A stretch of 64,000 nt of DNA from Siphonodentalium dalli (GCA_032622095.1 CP136067.1:196316052-196380051), one strand, 5' to 3'. Shown: positions 1-10,465, counted from the first letter of the stretch. Translations and numbers: made by a program. Notes: generated by a model not told the origin, from the letters alone.

Positions 1-118
1 TCTGATCTAGCATGGTATATCTGATGAGAACAATGTTTATCTGACCACTATTTATCAACTCATAATCATCTTGTTGAAAAAGTGATGAGTTTATGGTGAT
101 GAAAAACATCAGCTGCTC

Positions 119-333
119 TACAGTAATGCCCTAAAAATAATCAACTCCTTAACCACAGCAGAATTATGGGTAACTTTTCAGGATTTAGTCAGAAATATGG
201 CTTGTTGCCATTCATCGGAAAGCTCTCAGAGATTTCCGATGAATGGCAACAACCTATATTTCCGACTAAATCCTGAAAAGTTATCCATAATTCTGCTGTG
301 GTTAAGGAGTTGATTATTTAGGGCATTACTGTA
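119..333. mobile_element. PalTA palindromic MITE, full length
   Basis: Two inverted arms of about 100 bp meet at AGCTCTC. Tips read CAGTAATGCCC and GGGCATTACTG, flanked by TA on both sides. TA duplication with CAGT-type tips suggests mobilisation by a Tc1/mariner/pogo-type transposase. No coding capacity. Confidence 0.85.
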
Positions 334-403
334 TTTGGAAAGTTAAAGGGGCATTTTATATTCAAGTCTTCAACTTCTGATCCAGGCCACTTAGTTTGTT
401 TAA

Positions 404-757
404 TTAACCCTTTCATGGTGGGAGCTGCGCTAGTGCCGTATTAAAGATCCTGTGCCAGTGCATTCTCTTTTATAGGGAGCATCGCAAATATAAGAGAATG
501 CACTGACTTACTAGTAATACAAGTTCATGGTAAATATTGTTAAGCCAATGTATTCTCTTATATATGCGAGTCTCCCATAAGATAATGCATTGGCACAGGG
601 TTTTTTCGCAATATTTCAGGAAGCTCCTGTCATGAAAGAGATAAAGATCATTTGCCAGTGCATTTACTTATATATGCAGTCTCCAATAGGGAGCCTCACA
701 TATACAAGAATACACTGGCTTACAAGGCAAATGAACCTCCAGTCATGGAAGGGTTAA
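404..757. mobile_element. TTAA-1 non-autonomous element, full length
   Basis: Flanked by TTAA on both sides. Tips begin CCCTTTCATG and end CATGGAAGGG, which is piggyBac-like. It holds two internal hairpins built on the CATTCTCTTATATATGCGAG arm. The first closes with CAGTG:CACTG, the second with CAATG:CATTG. Confidence 0.8.
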
Positions 758-984
758 ACATATTTATTTTTACCAAATGAACATAGTAACAGGATTAGAG
801 GACAAGTGCTATCCAATAAGATAGACATACTCTCCACTTTATAGTGTAGTGGTCAGTATATATGGAATGACTCTTGCTGATCTGGTCATGATACATAGGT
901 CACTGCAGTCTAAATATAAAAATCCAATTACTTCTCTTCATGGGAGGTTAGATCTCTTGGTCACAGTTGTTAGATTCATTATGT

Positions 985-1065
985 GATCACTGAAGTTAAG
1001 CAAAGTTGAGTTTGGTTAGCCCTTTGACGGGTGACCGGTGAGCGATTCCGGGTGCTACTGACTTT
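985..1065 (+). pseudogene. Partial 5S rRNA-like sequence
   Basis: GATCACTGAAGTTAAGCAA is close to the conserved 5S rRNA segment carrying the internal A box. It is followed at the right distance by CTGGTTAG-like, GACGGGTGACC and CCGGGTGCT blocks, matching the middle and 3' part of animal 5S rRNA including the TFIIIA C-box region. The 5' third (before 985) is not recognisable and there are many substitutions, so this is a pseudogene or the head of a 5S-derived SINE, not a functional gene. Its 3' end is the start of the tandem array that follows. Confidence 0.72.
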
Positions 1066-1404
1066 CGATGAGACTAACGCACATCTCTCTCTCATTCTGT
1101 TACTTCCGGGTGCTGCTGACTTTCGATGAGACTAACGCACCTCTCCCTCTCATTCTGTTACATTCCGGGTGCTACTGACTTTCGATAAGACTAACGCACC
1201 TCTCCCTCTCATTCTGTTACATTCCGGGTGCTGCTGACTTTCGATGAGACAAACGCACCTCTCTCTCTCATTCTGTTACATTCCGGGTGCTACTGACTTT
1301 CGATGAGACTAACGCACCTCTCTCTCTCATTCTGTTACATTCCGGGTGCTGCTGACTTTCGATGAGACTAACGCACCTCTTTCTCTCATTCTGTTACATT
1401 CGGT
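1045..1404 (+). repeat. 59-bp tandem repeat, 6 copies, starting with the 5S 3' end
   Basis: Each unit of about 59 bp begins with TTCCGGGTGCT(A/G)CTGACTTT, the terminal stretch of the 5S-like sequence, followed by about 40 bp of downstream spacer containing CTCTCTCTCATTCTGTTAC. Units differ by only a few substitutions. Confidence 0.9.
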
Positions 1405-1435
1405 GCTTGTTCTAGTCCTCGATAGTTGTGCCGAA

Positions 1436-1684
1436 GTTTTATGGGTATATATAAGCGCGGTCACTCCGAGGGAGACCCTGCGTGAGGTTGACATGTGGTT
1501 TTATGGGTATATATACGCGCGGTCACTCCGAGGGAGACCCTGCGTGAGGTTGACATGTGGTTTTATGGGTATATATAAGCGCGGTCACTCCGAGGGAGGC
1601 CCTGCGTGAGGTTGACATGTGGTTTTATGGGTATATATACGCGCGGTCACTCCGAGGGAGACCCTGCGTGAGGTTGACATGTGG
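1436..1684 (+). repeat. 62-bp tandem repeat, 4 copies, each with a TATATA motif
   Basis: The unit contains ATGGGTATATATAAGCGCGG and CACTCCGAGGGAGACCCTGC and repeats every 62 bp with almost no divergence. Each copy carries a TATA-like TATATAAG or TATATACG. Promoter function is not shown. Confidence 0.9.
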
Positions 1685-1726
1685 GAAAGCTCAAAAAGAA
1701 AGGGGGAGTAGTGTAGGGGCCACGGT

Positions 1727-2124
1727 GTAACCCTTTACCCAACAGAAGACCCTGTGCCAATGCATTCTCTTATATATGCGAGTCGACCATAGGTCGCCTC
1801 GCATATATAAGAGAATGCATTGGCTTAACACATTAAAAATTATAAAATTGTTAAAGAATGTAAGAAAAAATGGTAAAAAGTGTTAAAGTTTTTTTTTTTT
1901 AGGCCAATGCATTCTCTTATATATGCGAGGCGACCTATGGTCGACTCGCATATATAAGAGAATGCATTGGCACAGGGCATAACTGTAACTATCACAATGT
2001 GGTCAAGGAGCCGGTTCCAATGATATCCATATTTGTATGGTTCTATTGAGACAGACCGAAGATATTTTAGGCTGTTGAAGCTTTATTTGGCCGGTTTTGG
2101 CCGGTTTGTTGGGTAAAGGGTTAA
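1727..2124. mobile_element. TTAA-2 non-autonomous element
   Basis: Tips CCCTTTACCCAACA and TGTTGGGTAAAGGG. Right flank is TTAA, left flank has decayed to GTAA. Two internal hairpins with GACCATAGGTC loops sit in opposite orientation around an AT-rich spacer. The right side also holds a GGCCGGTTTTGGCCGGTTTG stretch. Confidence 0.82.
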
Positions 2125-2575
2125 ATATAGAATGCCGATGACTTCTCTTTGGATAATTTATTTACAATACACATGAGTTGTACAATGGCAGTAATACATA
2201 ATAAGGTAAAGCAGTATATTGTCGGGGTAGCCTAGCCCTACCGGGATGTCTCCTGCTATCCCCTAAATCAAGTATCAGTATAAATAATATAATAGATGCT
2301 TGTATTTCATATCCACATACATGTACAGACTATAATCATATATAAAACTTTATAGAATCTAGTACTTAGGGCATATCAAAAACAAGTATTGGTGTGGTTG
2401 TGAGCCAATCCAGACGAGTTATAAGATCGAAAATGTATTATCTCTCCATAGGAATGTTTCATGAGAGGTCTTGATCTCTCAGTCTGTAAGCACTAATTGC
2501 ATCCTGTGTGTTCTCATTTGACAGATTTGTATGATATGCGAGGATCGCGAACATCATACTCCTTGTGGATGGACT
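2125..2575. other. No recognised feature
   Basis: Unique-looking sequence with no long open frame, tandem structure or match to the families in this window. Confidence 0.5.
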
Positions 2576-2825
2576 TTAGCCCTTTCATGACGGGAGCTCC
2601 GCTGGTGCAGCATTAAAGACCCTGTGCCAGTACATTCTCTTATATATGCAAGTCTCCCCAAAGAGAGCCTCGCATATATAAGAGAATGCACTGGCTTAAA
2701 AGGTCAAGGTAAATATAATTAGGGCCAATGTATTCTGTTATATATGCGAGGCTGCATATACTAGAGAATGCATTGACACAGGGTTTTCGCAAAATTTCAG
2801 AAAGCTCCAGTCATGGAAGGGTTAA
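2576..2825. mobile_element. TTAA-1 element
   Basis: Left target copy is TTAG, right is TTAA. Both internal hairpins are present, but the second has lost part of one arm and its loop. Confidence 0.78.
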
Positions 2826-2913
2826 ACTAAATGTGTTTTGTTGTTGTTGTAACTGAAGGTCTGAAACCCTGAATGCATCTTTAACCATTTCTTTATTAAT
2901 ACTCATTGATGAC

Positions 2914-3130
2914 TACAGTATTGCTCTAAGTAACCGACTTCTTAACCGCTGCAGAATTATGGGTAACTTTTCAGGATTTAATCGGAAATATGGCTTGTTG
3001 CCATTCATCGGAAAGCTCTCCCCGAGAGCTTTCTGATGAATGGCAACAAGCCATATTTCCGACTAAATCATGAAAAGTTACCCATAATTCTGCTGTGGTT
3101 AAGAAGTCGATTACTTAGAGCATTACTGTA
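2914..3130. mobile_element. PalTA palindromic MITE
   Basis: TA flanks. Arms intact around a GCTCTCCCCGAGAGC apex. This copy has CTTCTTAACCGC and AAGAAGTCG variants near the ends, shared with copies at 4532 and 14448, marking a subfamily. Confidence 0.85.
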
Positions 3131-3450
3131 GTTCCCTTCGGACATGTTCAGATAATAAGTTCAGGTGGTAGAAACCACTGTCTATTCTTACAACAATTAT
3201 GTGGTAATGAGTATTTGGTTTATTGCTTATTTTGTCATGGATCTTAGTGCATCTGTACCACTAAGCTATCAAATACCTGAGTGGTATTATATATGTTACA
3301 TCTGAACACCATCTGAACTATTTAGAAAATGATGGTTTAATGATCTCAGGCCGAGAGCACCCTATGTCTGAATTCTATCTATCAACACACAGTGAGGACA
3401 CAGAGAGATTGATGACTAAATGATTACTTTAGTGATGCAGATTGCCATCA
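3131..3450. other. No recognised feature
   Basis: Spacer between two PalTA copies; nothing supported. Confidence 0.5.
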
Positions 3451-3667
3451 TACAGTAATGCCCTAAATAATTGACTCCTTAACCACAGCAGAATTATGGG
3501 TAACTTTTCATGATTTAGTCGGAAATATGGCTTGTTGCCATTCATCGGAAAGCTCTCAGTGAGAGCTTTCCAATGAATGGCAACAAGCCATATTTCCGAT
3601 TAAATCCTGAATAATTACACATAATTCTGCTATGGTTAGGGAGTCAATTATTTAGGGCATTACTGTA
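3451..3667. mobile_element. PalTA palindromic MITE
   Basis: TA flanks; full-length arms meeting at AGCTCTCAGTGAGAGCT. Confidence 0.85.
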
Positions 3668-4531
3668 CATGAGGTGCACACAACTATTAGATCAAGTCTT
3701 CTCGGTACACAACAGCTTGGGATATCCATTGGGTTGATGCTGTTTTGAACCGAGTCCCATCCCACTCCTCTTCTATAAAGGCCGTTATGCCCAGAAATGT
3801 TGGCATGAGTTATCTCGCTTGTATGACTTAGGATTACGTCAAATGGAAGCTTTACGAACATAGAGGGAAGCCTTTCCCAAACATGATGATATCAAACATG
3901 TGTATATCAGAGATCTCTTGAATGTCAATTATTAAAGCAATGAGATTTATAAGTAAACAAAGCGTTGTTTTCCAGAGAATTTTGGTTTTGATCAGAAAAA
4001 GCATGTAAACAATACATTAAAACCGTGGATGCGCGAATTTAAAACTGAGCGGAAAATGGCTCTGAATTAAAAGAATACCACAGGGAAACAAGTTTTGTTG
4101 AAGAGTTACATGCACAACGAAACGTTTGACACTGAATTGACAATTACGCCTATAATATTTACATTCGGCCAACCAATATTAGAGTAAGACCCATTACAAT
4201 GCCAAGCGATGTACACATCATGGTAATTTGGAATAGCCTTGATAAGATAGCCCAAAATTGTGACTTTTTATAACATCACAAATCATATATGCATCAAATG
4301 TTAAACTGCCTCGTTTGTAATGCAGAAAGAGCAACATTTTATTATGTAGGCTTCGGAATAATTGTAGCGACTTAAATGGCGACATATTTCAAGATCATTT
4401 GATAACTACTGGTAGTCCAAATTGTGCTTGTGGTTCCAGTATGAGAATGCCGGTCACTATCTTTAGAAAGAACAAATACCAAGAACTGGACTGCATGTAG
4501 TACACAGTGAACAGCTACTGGATCACTCATA
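3668..4531. other. Unassigned 860-bp stretch
   Basis: Only short open frames in either strand and no repeat structure or known motif. Confidence 0.5.
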
Positions 4532-4746
4532 TACAGTAATGCCCTAAGTGATCGACTCCTTAACCACAGGAATTATGGGTAACTTTTCAGGATTTAGTCA
4601 GAAATATGGCTTGTTGCCATTCATCGGAAAGCTCTCCCCAAGAGCTTTCCGATGAATGGCAACAAGCCATATTTCCGACTAAATCCTGAAAAGTTACCCA
4701 TAATTCTGCTGTGGTTAAGAAGTCGATCACTTAGAGCATTACTGTA
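4532..4746. mobile_element. PalTA palindromic MITE
   Basis: TA flanks, full-length. Both termini carry the TAAGTGATCGACT variant, so the two arms have changed together. Confidence 0.85.
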
Positions 4747-4893
4747 GTTACATTATTTTATATTCAGCTGTTCAAAACTATATGATAGCATCGAAAGTTC
4801 GAAACGTTTCGGCAACAATGAAATAAATTGTTTCAATGAAACTGAACCAACATGATATCAGTAACATTTACATGTGCACACAACCTTTTTTCA

Positions 4894-4944
4894 GCTTGGA
4901 GTTTATGTTCAACCGAGCTGCGTTGTTGAACATAGACTCCAAGC
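4894..4944. repeat. Short hairpin
   Basis: GCTTGGAGTTTATGTTCAAC is followed after an 11-nt loop by its near-perfect inverse. It lies in otherwise unassigned sequence (4747-5292). A 79-codon open frame at 5090-5329 has no recognisable content. Confidence 0.6.
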
Positions 4945-5292
4945 CGTCAATGTCACACCATGTTACCGTCAATCCACCACAATAACGTATATGTTTTGCC
5001 GACAGTCCTGGTCATTCACAGCAATTTGACATTTATTCCGAGAAATTATCAGCAGAAAATGTCAATCTCCTATCGCTATCCGCATAACGTTGTTCAACGT
5101 TTTAAATAACATTAGGAAATATAAAGCAGCACAGCAAGAGATGATGAAATGGTTGTCTTGTTTCCATTATGTTCACAGCTCTAGATGTTATTCAGCTCTA
5201 TTACCAATCAAATACGCTGTTTCTTACTGGAGACAGAACATTAATATTTATTACTTTGTTCGGACCACACTAAGTGCAAATAAGAGAAAAGG

Positions 5293-5781
5293 TGTGTTAG
5301 ATCATGCCATGAATCTCTACTCTAGCTAACGCCCGTAGAGTTCATATTCCACCAGTACAAAACCTGGGAACTTTTTGAAGTTTTGACAGGGAACCTTATA
5401 AAGTCTAAAAAATAATGCAGGGAACATATTTCTTAGTTATTATCTGTTCCTTAATAATGTACTTTGCTGTAAGTGAAAGTCCCAAATCGAAATTGCATGC
5501 TTTTCCATGACTTTTGTGAAATTCCATAATTACGAGCGACGCAAAGCAATATCGCTCGCAAAGTCACTTAAATCATGAAATTTCGAATTGGGACCTTCAC
5601 CTACAGTGAATTACATCATTAAGGAACAGATAATAACTAAGAAGTATATTCCCCGGGTTATATTTTTCGACTTTCCTGTCAAAACTTGAAAAAGTTCCAA
5701 GGTTTTGTACTGGTGGAATATAATATATGATCTCTACGGGTGTTAGCTAGAGTAGAGATTCATGCATGATCTAGTGTATTG
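5293..5781. mobile_element. 490-bp palindromic element, copy 1
   Basis: Long imperfect inverted repeat. Outer arms carry ATGAATCTCTACTC and ACGCCCGTAGAG near the tips, then GTACAAAACCTGGGAAC. The apex is near 5540 (ACGAGCGACGCAAAGCAATA). A second copy is at 57620-58242 and a degraded piece at 17792. Transposon type unknown; no clear target duplication. Confidence 0.7.
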
Positions 5782-6055
5782 ATAAGACAATGCATGTACT
5801 TTCTACATAATAATGGAATTCTGAGTGTTAATTTATGAGCTAATCTTTGTGAAAATAAATTCCTTGAGGAGCATTGATTGAAATTAACCCTTTCTATACT
5901 AAAAGGATTCTTACACTCAGTTATAAAAGTTATATGTTGGAATGTTCTATTAATCATTTGGAAGGGTGTTCCAAAAAAATGAGCAGATGACAGACATGCT
6001 AAAAGTTAATAAAAGTGCAGTCGTTTGTTAACTTATTATCTGAAGATTTCCTAAA

Positions 6056-6717
6056 ACCCCTGTGACGCATCGCTATGATCAGGACGGCACTTGCATTGCG
6101 CTGAAAAAGTAGTATTGAAATACGAGTAACACACAGGAGGAGCGCGGAAAACTGTCCAAAATTGTCAAACTTTTAATAAAAAGTATGCTCCTATCCCGCT
6201 TATCACGTTTTCAGTGCGCTCTTAGTACGACCAATTGCGTTCCTACTTTGTCAAGTCTCGCGCGCTCTCACTGCGTTTCCTCTACGCTGTAAACGTTCTT
6301 AGTGCGTCCAAGTCGTTGGCATTGCATTGCTAGTACATTCTCAATATGGTTGCAAAACGTTCTCTGTGTGGGCGCAGAGAGTATAAATTGAGCCTCCTGC
6401 GTGCTACAGTCATTGTTTGAATTTTTATGATTTGGGAATATACCCAACAATCCACAATAGGCTAGTTGTCCATGTTCCATGTTCGTACATCGCTCGGAGG
6501 GTCATAATTTAAATTGAACATATGTTTCGATTCACTTTCCATGATAGTATGATAGTGATAATGTGGAATTTCATCAGGGAACAGCGTGATTAAATAGATC
6601 GGCATAATAAGTGCCTTTTTCATTTTTGAATGGCATGATCTATGGAGGCTTGGCGCTTTGATACTTTTTCAGCGAAATGCGAGCGCCGGTCTGATCGCAG
6701 CGGAGTGTGACAGGGGT
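6056..6717. mobile_element. 660-bp element with inverted repeats of about 65 bp
   Basis: The left end (ACCCCTGTGACGCATCGC...) and the inverse of the right end (ACCCCTGTCACACTCCGC...) match over about 65 bp, including a shared GCGCTGAAAAAGTA-like block. Flanks are TAAA and TTAA, consistent with a degraded TTAA duplication. No transposase. Confidence 0.65.
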
Positions 6718-7610
6718 TTAAGGGAACTACTCGTCAATGAGTTTTTAGTATAGAAAGGGTTAATAAGGGAACTACTGGTCATTGAGTATTTAGTAAAGAA
6801 AGGGTTAATAAGGGAACTACTCGTCAATGAGTATTTAATATAGAAAGGGTTAATAAGGGAACTACTCGTCAATGAGTTTTTAGTATAAAAGGGTTAATAA
6901 GGGATCTACTGGTCATTGAGTATTTAGTATAGAAAGGGTTAATAAGGGAACTACTGGTCATTGAGTATTTAGTATAGAAAGTGTTAATAAGGGATCTACT
7001 GGTCATTGAGTATTTAGCATAGAAAGGGTTAATAAGGGAACTACTCGTCAATGAGTTTTTAGTATAGAAAGGGTTAATAAGGGAACTACTGGTCATTGAG
7101 TATTTAGTATAGAAAGTGTTAATAAGGGAACTACTCGTCAATGAGTTTTTAGTATAGAAAGGGTTAATAAGGAAATACTGGTCATTGAGTATATAGTATA
7201 GAAAGTGTTAATAAGGGAACTACTCGTCAATGAGTTTTTAGTATAGAAAGGGTTAATAAGGGAACTACTCGTCAGTGAGTTTTTAGTATAGAAAGGGTTA
7301 ATAAGGGAACTACTGGTCATTGAGTATTTAGTAAAGAAAGGGTTAATAAGGGAACTACTGGTCATTGAGTTTTTAGTATGGAAAGGGTTAATAAGGGAAC
7401 TACTCGTCAATGAGTTTTTAGTATAGAAAGGGTTAATAAGGGAACTACTCGTCAATGAGTTTTTAGTATAGAAAGGGTTAATAAGGGAACTACTCGTCAA
7501 TGAGTTTTTAGTATAGAAAGGGTTAATAAGGGAACTACTGGTCATTGAGTATTTAGTATAGAAAGGGTTAATAAGGGAACTACTGGTCATTGAGTATTTA
7601 GTATAGAAAG
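6718..7610. repeat. 45-bp minisatellite, about 20 copies
   Basis: Unit includes TTTAGTATAGAAAGGGTTAA followed by TAAGGGAACTACTSGTCAWTGAG. Two linked variants alternate: CTCGTCAATGAGTTTTTAG and CTGGTCATTGAGTATTTAG. The period is a multiple of three, so frames stay open on the minus strand. That is a by-product, and single-base changes break the frame three times. Confidence 0.92.
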
Positions 7611-7709
7611 ATTTAACTGCATTCATCCTACCGCCAAGATAGTTGTCATTCTCTTCGCCTATTTATCCAGCTACCATGAAAACTCACTGAAATGTCCGTA
7701 GCTTTTGTA

Positions 7710-8284
7710 TTAAAGGTACTCAATCCGATCAGAAGCTCCTAAATTACTATTTCTTTGGCTTCAGCGTTATAAAATATTTGATTCGAGTCGAGGAACCCAC
7801 CCATCAAAGCTCAGAGTGATCAGATATCAATTTTTGAAGTTTGCTATTTCTCGAGATGTGTAATAATATGTGGCCCAGAAACACGTGGTCAAACGGAGGG
7901 TCTCGGAAAATTGCGGATGAAGATGGATAACTCTAAAATCGAGTGGTAATACGGTCAAATTTCGTGATACTTTAGTTATAATACGGCCATATTTTGTTGA
8001 ACAAAATGTTGATAAATAACAAGTTTTGAGAAAATTTGATACCATAGTTGACAGCACAGGTCCCCAGAACAAAAATTGACCCCACCCCCAATAATACTTA
8101 ATCCTAGATTAAGTATTATTGGGTGTGGGGTCAATTTTTGTTCTGGGGACCTGTGGTTGACAGTGGTTAGCATTATTTTGTTGCAAAAAATTGATTCTGA
8201 TAACTAAAGCGTATTTTGAAGAAATGTTGTTGTTGTTGTATCTTGATGGTATGGGGACCGTTTGATCGGATTGAGTACCTTTAA
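7710..8284 (-). mobile_element. TTAA-5 element, full length, interrupted
   Basis: Ends are TTAA plus AAGGTACTCAATCCGATCA and its inverse. Two further copies lie at 50275 and 58848 in the opposite orientation. This copy is split by the hAT-like MITE at 8055-8155. Confidence 0.8.
8055..8155. mobile_element. 101-bp hAT-like palindromic MITE nested in TTAA-5
   Basis: Near-perfect hairpin from CACAGGTCCCCAGAAC to its inverse. Flanked by an exact 8-bp direct duplication GTTGACAG (8047-8054 and 8156-8163). The TTAA-5 copy at 58848 has this site uninterrupted with a single GTTGACAG, which proves insertion and fixes the ends. Confidence 0.92.
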
Positions 8285-8535
8285 TTGTTTGCACTGGCTG
8301 CAGTGACATACTTCAGTGAGATATAAATAATAACTCTTGTATTATGTCAGGGTTATTTATCTACCATATTACTTCAAGTCATGTTTTCTGATTGAAAATT
8401 ACCGATAATGAATAGATGTTATGACAGTTCTAATGTGTTATCCTACTCTCTCCTGTGATATTCAACAAAAACATTTGCCAAATCATTATACAAAGAAATT
8501 TACTTGGCATTCTCATGAACAAGAGGATAGATAAT

Positions 8536-8686
8536 CAAGCCATGAAATAGGGTGTCTGTCATTTGCAGAATGAGGTCCCCAGAGGGTGAATTTAGTGATG
8601 CTACCCCGCATAGCGGGCTAGCATCATTAAATTCACCCTCTGGGGACCTCATTCTGCAAATGACAGACACACTATTTCAAGGCTTG
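8536..8686. mobile_element. hAT-1 MITE, single-hairpin form
   Basis: Palindrome from CAAGCCATGAAATAGG to CTATTTCAAGGCTTG with inner TTCACCCTCTGGGGACC arms. An exact 8-bp duplication TAGATAAT flanks it at 8528-8535 and 8687-8694. Units 2 and 3 show the unoccupied site. An 8-bp duplication is diagnostic of the hAT superfamily. Confidence 0.9.
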
Positions 8687-8911
8687 TAGATAATATGTCT
8701 TCACAACCCCTGTTTCCTAATTTATTTTAAACATAATCGGGTTCATATAGCGAGTTCTTTGGTAATAATTTTTGCTTGATGAATGAAAACTTATTTAATA
8801 TATTCTCCATTTGCGCCTCTTTTACTAATATCTCGTTTCTGTTTAGGCTCCTTCACTTTGTGACGCCAGTGTATCTGTCTGATGAGATGCTGGCAAGGAC
8901 AAAATACTAAA

Positions 8912-9123
8912 TTCTTTTCATGACGGGAACTGCACTGGTGCAACATTAAAAAACCTGTGCCAGTGCATTCTCTTATATATGTGAGTCTCCCATAGGAAGC
9001 CTTGCAGTATGTACTGGCTTACAAGGTCAAGGTAAATATTGTTAGGCCAGTGTATTCTCTTATATATACAAGGCTCCCTATATATAAGAGAATGCATTGG
9101 CACAGGGTTTTCACAAAATTTCA
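8912..9123. mobile_element. Decayed TTAA-1 element (unit 1)
   Basis: Left tip survives as TTCTTTTCATGACGGGAACT. The first internal hairpin has lost most of its right arm. The right TIR is missing and the sequence runs straight into the next triplication unit. Confidence 0.7.
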
Positions 9124-9469
9124 TTGATTGAAAATTACTGAAAATGAATAGATGTTTTTCCAGTTCTATCCTACTCTCTCCTGTGATAGTCAACAAAAAA
9201 GTTTGCCAAATGATTATCGAAGAAATTTTCATGAACAAGCAGATACATAATATGTCTTCACAGCTCAGACTTCCTAATTGTTTTGAACTGAATCAGGTTT
9301 ATATCGTCAGTTTATTTCTTTGGTAAAAAATTTTCGCTTGATGAATGAAAATTTATATAATATATTTTTCATTTGCGTCTCTTTTACTAATATCTCGCTT
9401 CTGTTTAGTTTCCTTCATTTTGTGATGCCAGTGCATCTGTCTGATGAGATGCTGGCAAGGCCAAAATAC

Positions 9470-9694
9470 TAAATTCTTTTCATGATGGGAACTGCGCTGG
9501 TGCAACATTAAAGAACCTGTGCCAGTGCATTCTCTTATATATGTGAGTCTCCCATAGGGAGCCTTGCATATATCAGAGTATGTGCTGGCTTACAAGGTCA
9601 AGGTAAATATTGTTAGGCCAATGTATTCTCTTATATAAACGAGGCTCCCTATATATAAGAGAATGCATTGGCACAGGGTTTTCGCAAAATTTCA
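9470..9694. mobile_element. Decayed TTAA-1 element (unit 2)
   Basis: Same truncation as the unit 1 copy, ending at GCAAAATTTCATTGATT. The identical breakpoint shows both derive from one duplication event. Confidence 0.7.
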
Positions 9695-10040
9695 TTGATT
9701 GAAAATTACTGAAAATGAATAGATGTTATGACAGTTCTAATGTGTTTATATCTACTCTCCTATGATATTCAACAAAAACGTTTGCCAAATGATTATCGAA
9801 GAAATTTTCATGAACAAGCAGCTACATAATACATTTTCACAGCTCAGACTTCCTAATTGTTTTGAACTGAATCAGGTTCATATCGTCAGTTTATTTCTTT
9901 GGTAACAATTTTCGCTTGATGAATGAAAATTTATATAATATATTTTTCATTTGCGTCTCTTTTACTAATATCTCGCTTCTGTTCAGGTTCCTTCATTTTT
10001 TTGCAGCCAGTGCATCTGTTTGATGAAATGCTGGCAATGC

Positions 10041-10220
10041 TAAATTCTATAAAGACATATTTGGACTTGTTCGGGTATGTGAAACTGACAAGTTAGCATT
10101 CAGGCGCTATGCTCTGTCAACTGGAGGAATGTAGCATTTTAGCAACATTGCCAAAAATTTCAAGCAAATCCATAGAAATTATCATCAGAAATACCCTCAA
10201 TTGTAAATATTTACTTCTCG
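10041..10220 (-). repeat. Dispersed repeat, three copies in window
   Basis: Contains AATGTAGCATTTTAGCAACATTGCC and CAATTGTAAATATTTAC-like segments in inverse orientation to copies at 49381-49530 and 55385-55585. Class unknown. Confidence 0.5.
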
Positions 10221-10465
10221 ATTCGGGACGCAACTATGTGCGATAAACTAACGAAAAACGATTTCACCTTCAAGAATCACTGCAATTAATTAATATATTA
10301 GAATGATGATGCGTGTGGCCAATTTGGATATAATATTTGTAAAAATACCTACTTTGAGCCTGTTTGAGCTAGATTATTCTCCATTTCTATTTGATCACAT
10401 TACCGCAGTGTTTCACATCACTTTAATGTGTAATTTAAGGGTCTCTTCCCATATTCAGTTATAGG
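10221..10465. other. No recognised feature
   Basis: AT-rich spacer, nothing supported. Confidence 0.45.

Larger units (their letters stand above)
5884..7616. mobile_element. TTAA-bounded element containing a terminal minisatellite
   Basis: Left end is TTAA then CCCTTTCTATACTAAAA. Right end is TTTAGTATAGAAAGAT then TTAA. The right terminus has been amplified into the 45-bp array, and another TTAA-type element is nested inside, so the outer element is recognisable mainly by its tips. TTAA specificity points to piggyBac or Kolobok-like mobilisation. Confidence 0.55.
8391..10038 (+). repeat. Triplicated unit of about 570 bp
   Basis: Units start with ATTGAAAATTACYGATAATG-like sequence at 8391, 9127 and 9698. 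Units 1 and 2 each end in a decayed TTAA-1 element; unit 3 lacks it. Unit 1 also holds an hAT-1 insertion absent from units 2 and 3. Duplication therefore followed TTAA-1 insertion and preceded the hAT-1 insertion. Confidence 0.85.

Noticed and set aside
119-333. PalTA palindrome as a transcription terminator or microRNA precursor gene
   Set aside because: TA target duplications and about 24 dispersed copies make it a transposon. Small RNA output is possible but not visible here.
5090-5329. 79-codon open frame
   Set aside because: No recognisable composition, and its 3' end runs into a palindromic element.
7138-7626. Minus-strand repeat frame with SSSLINPFYTK units
   Set aside because: By-product of the 45-bp array; it breaks into three pieces through small indels.
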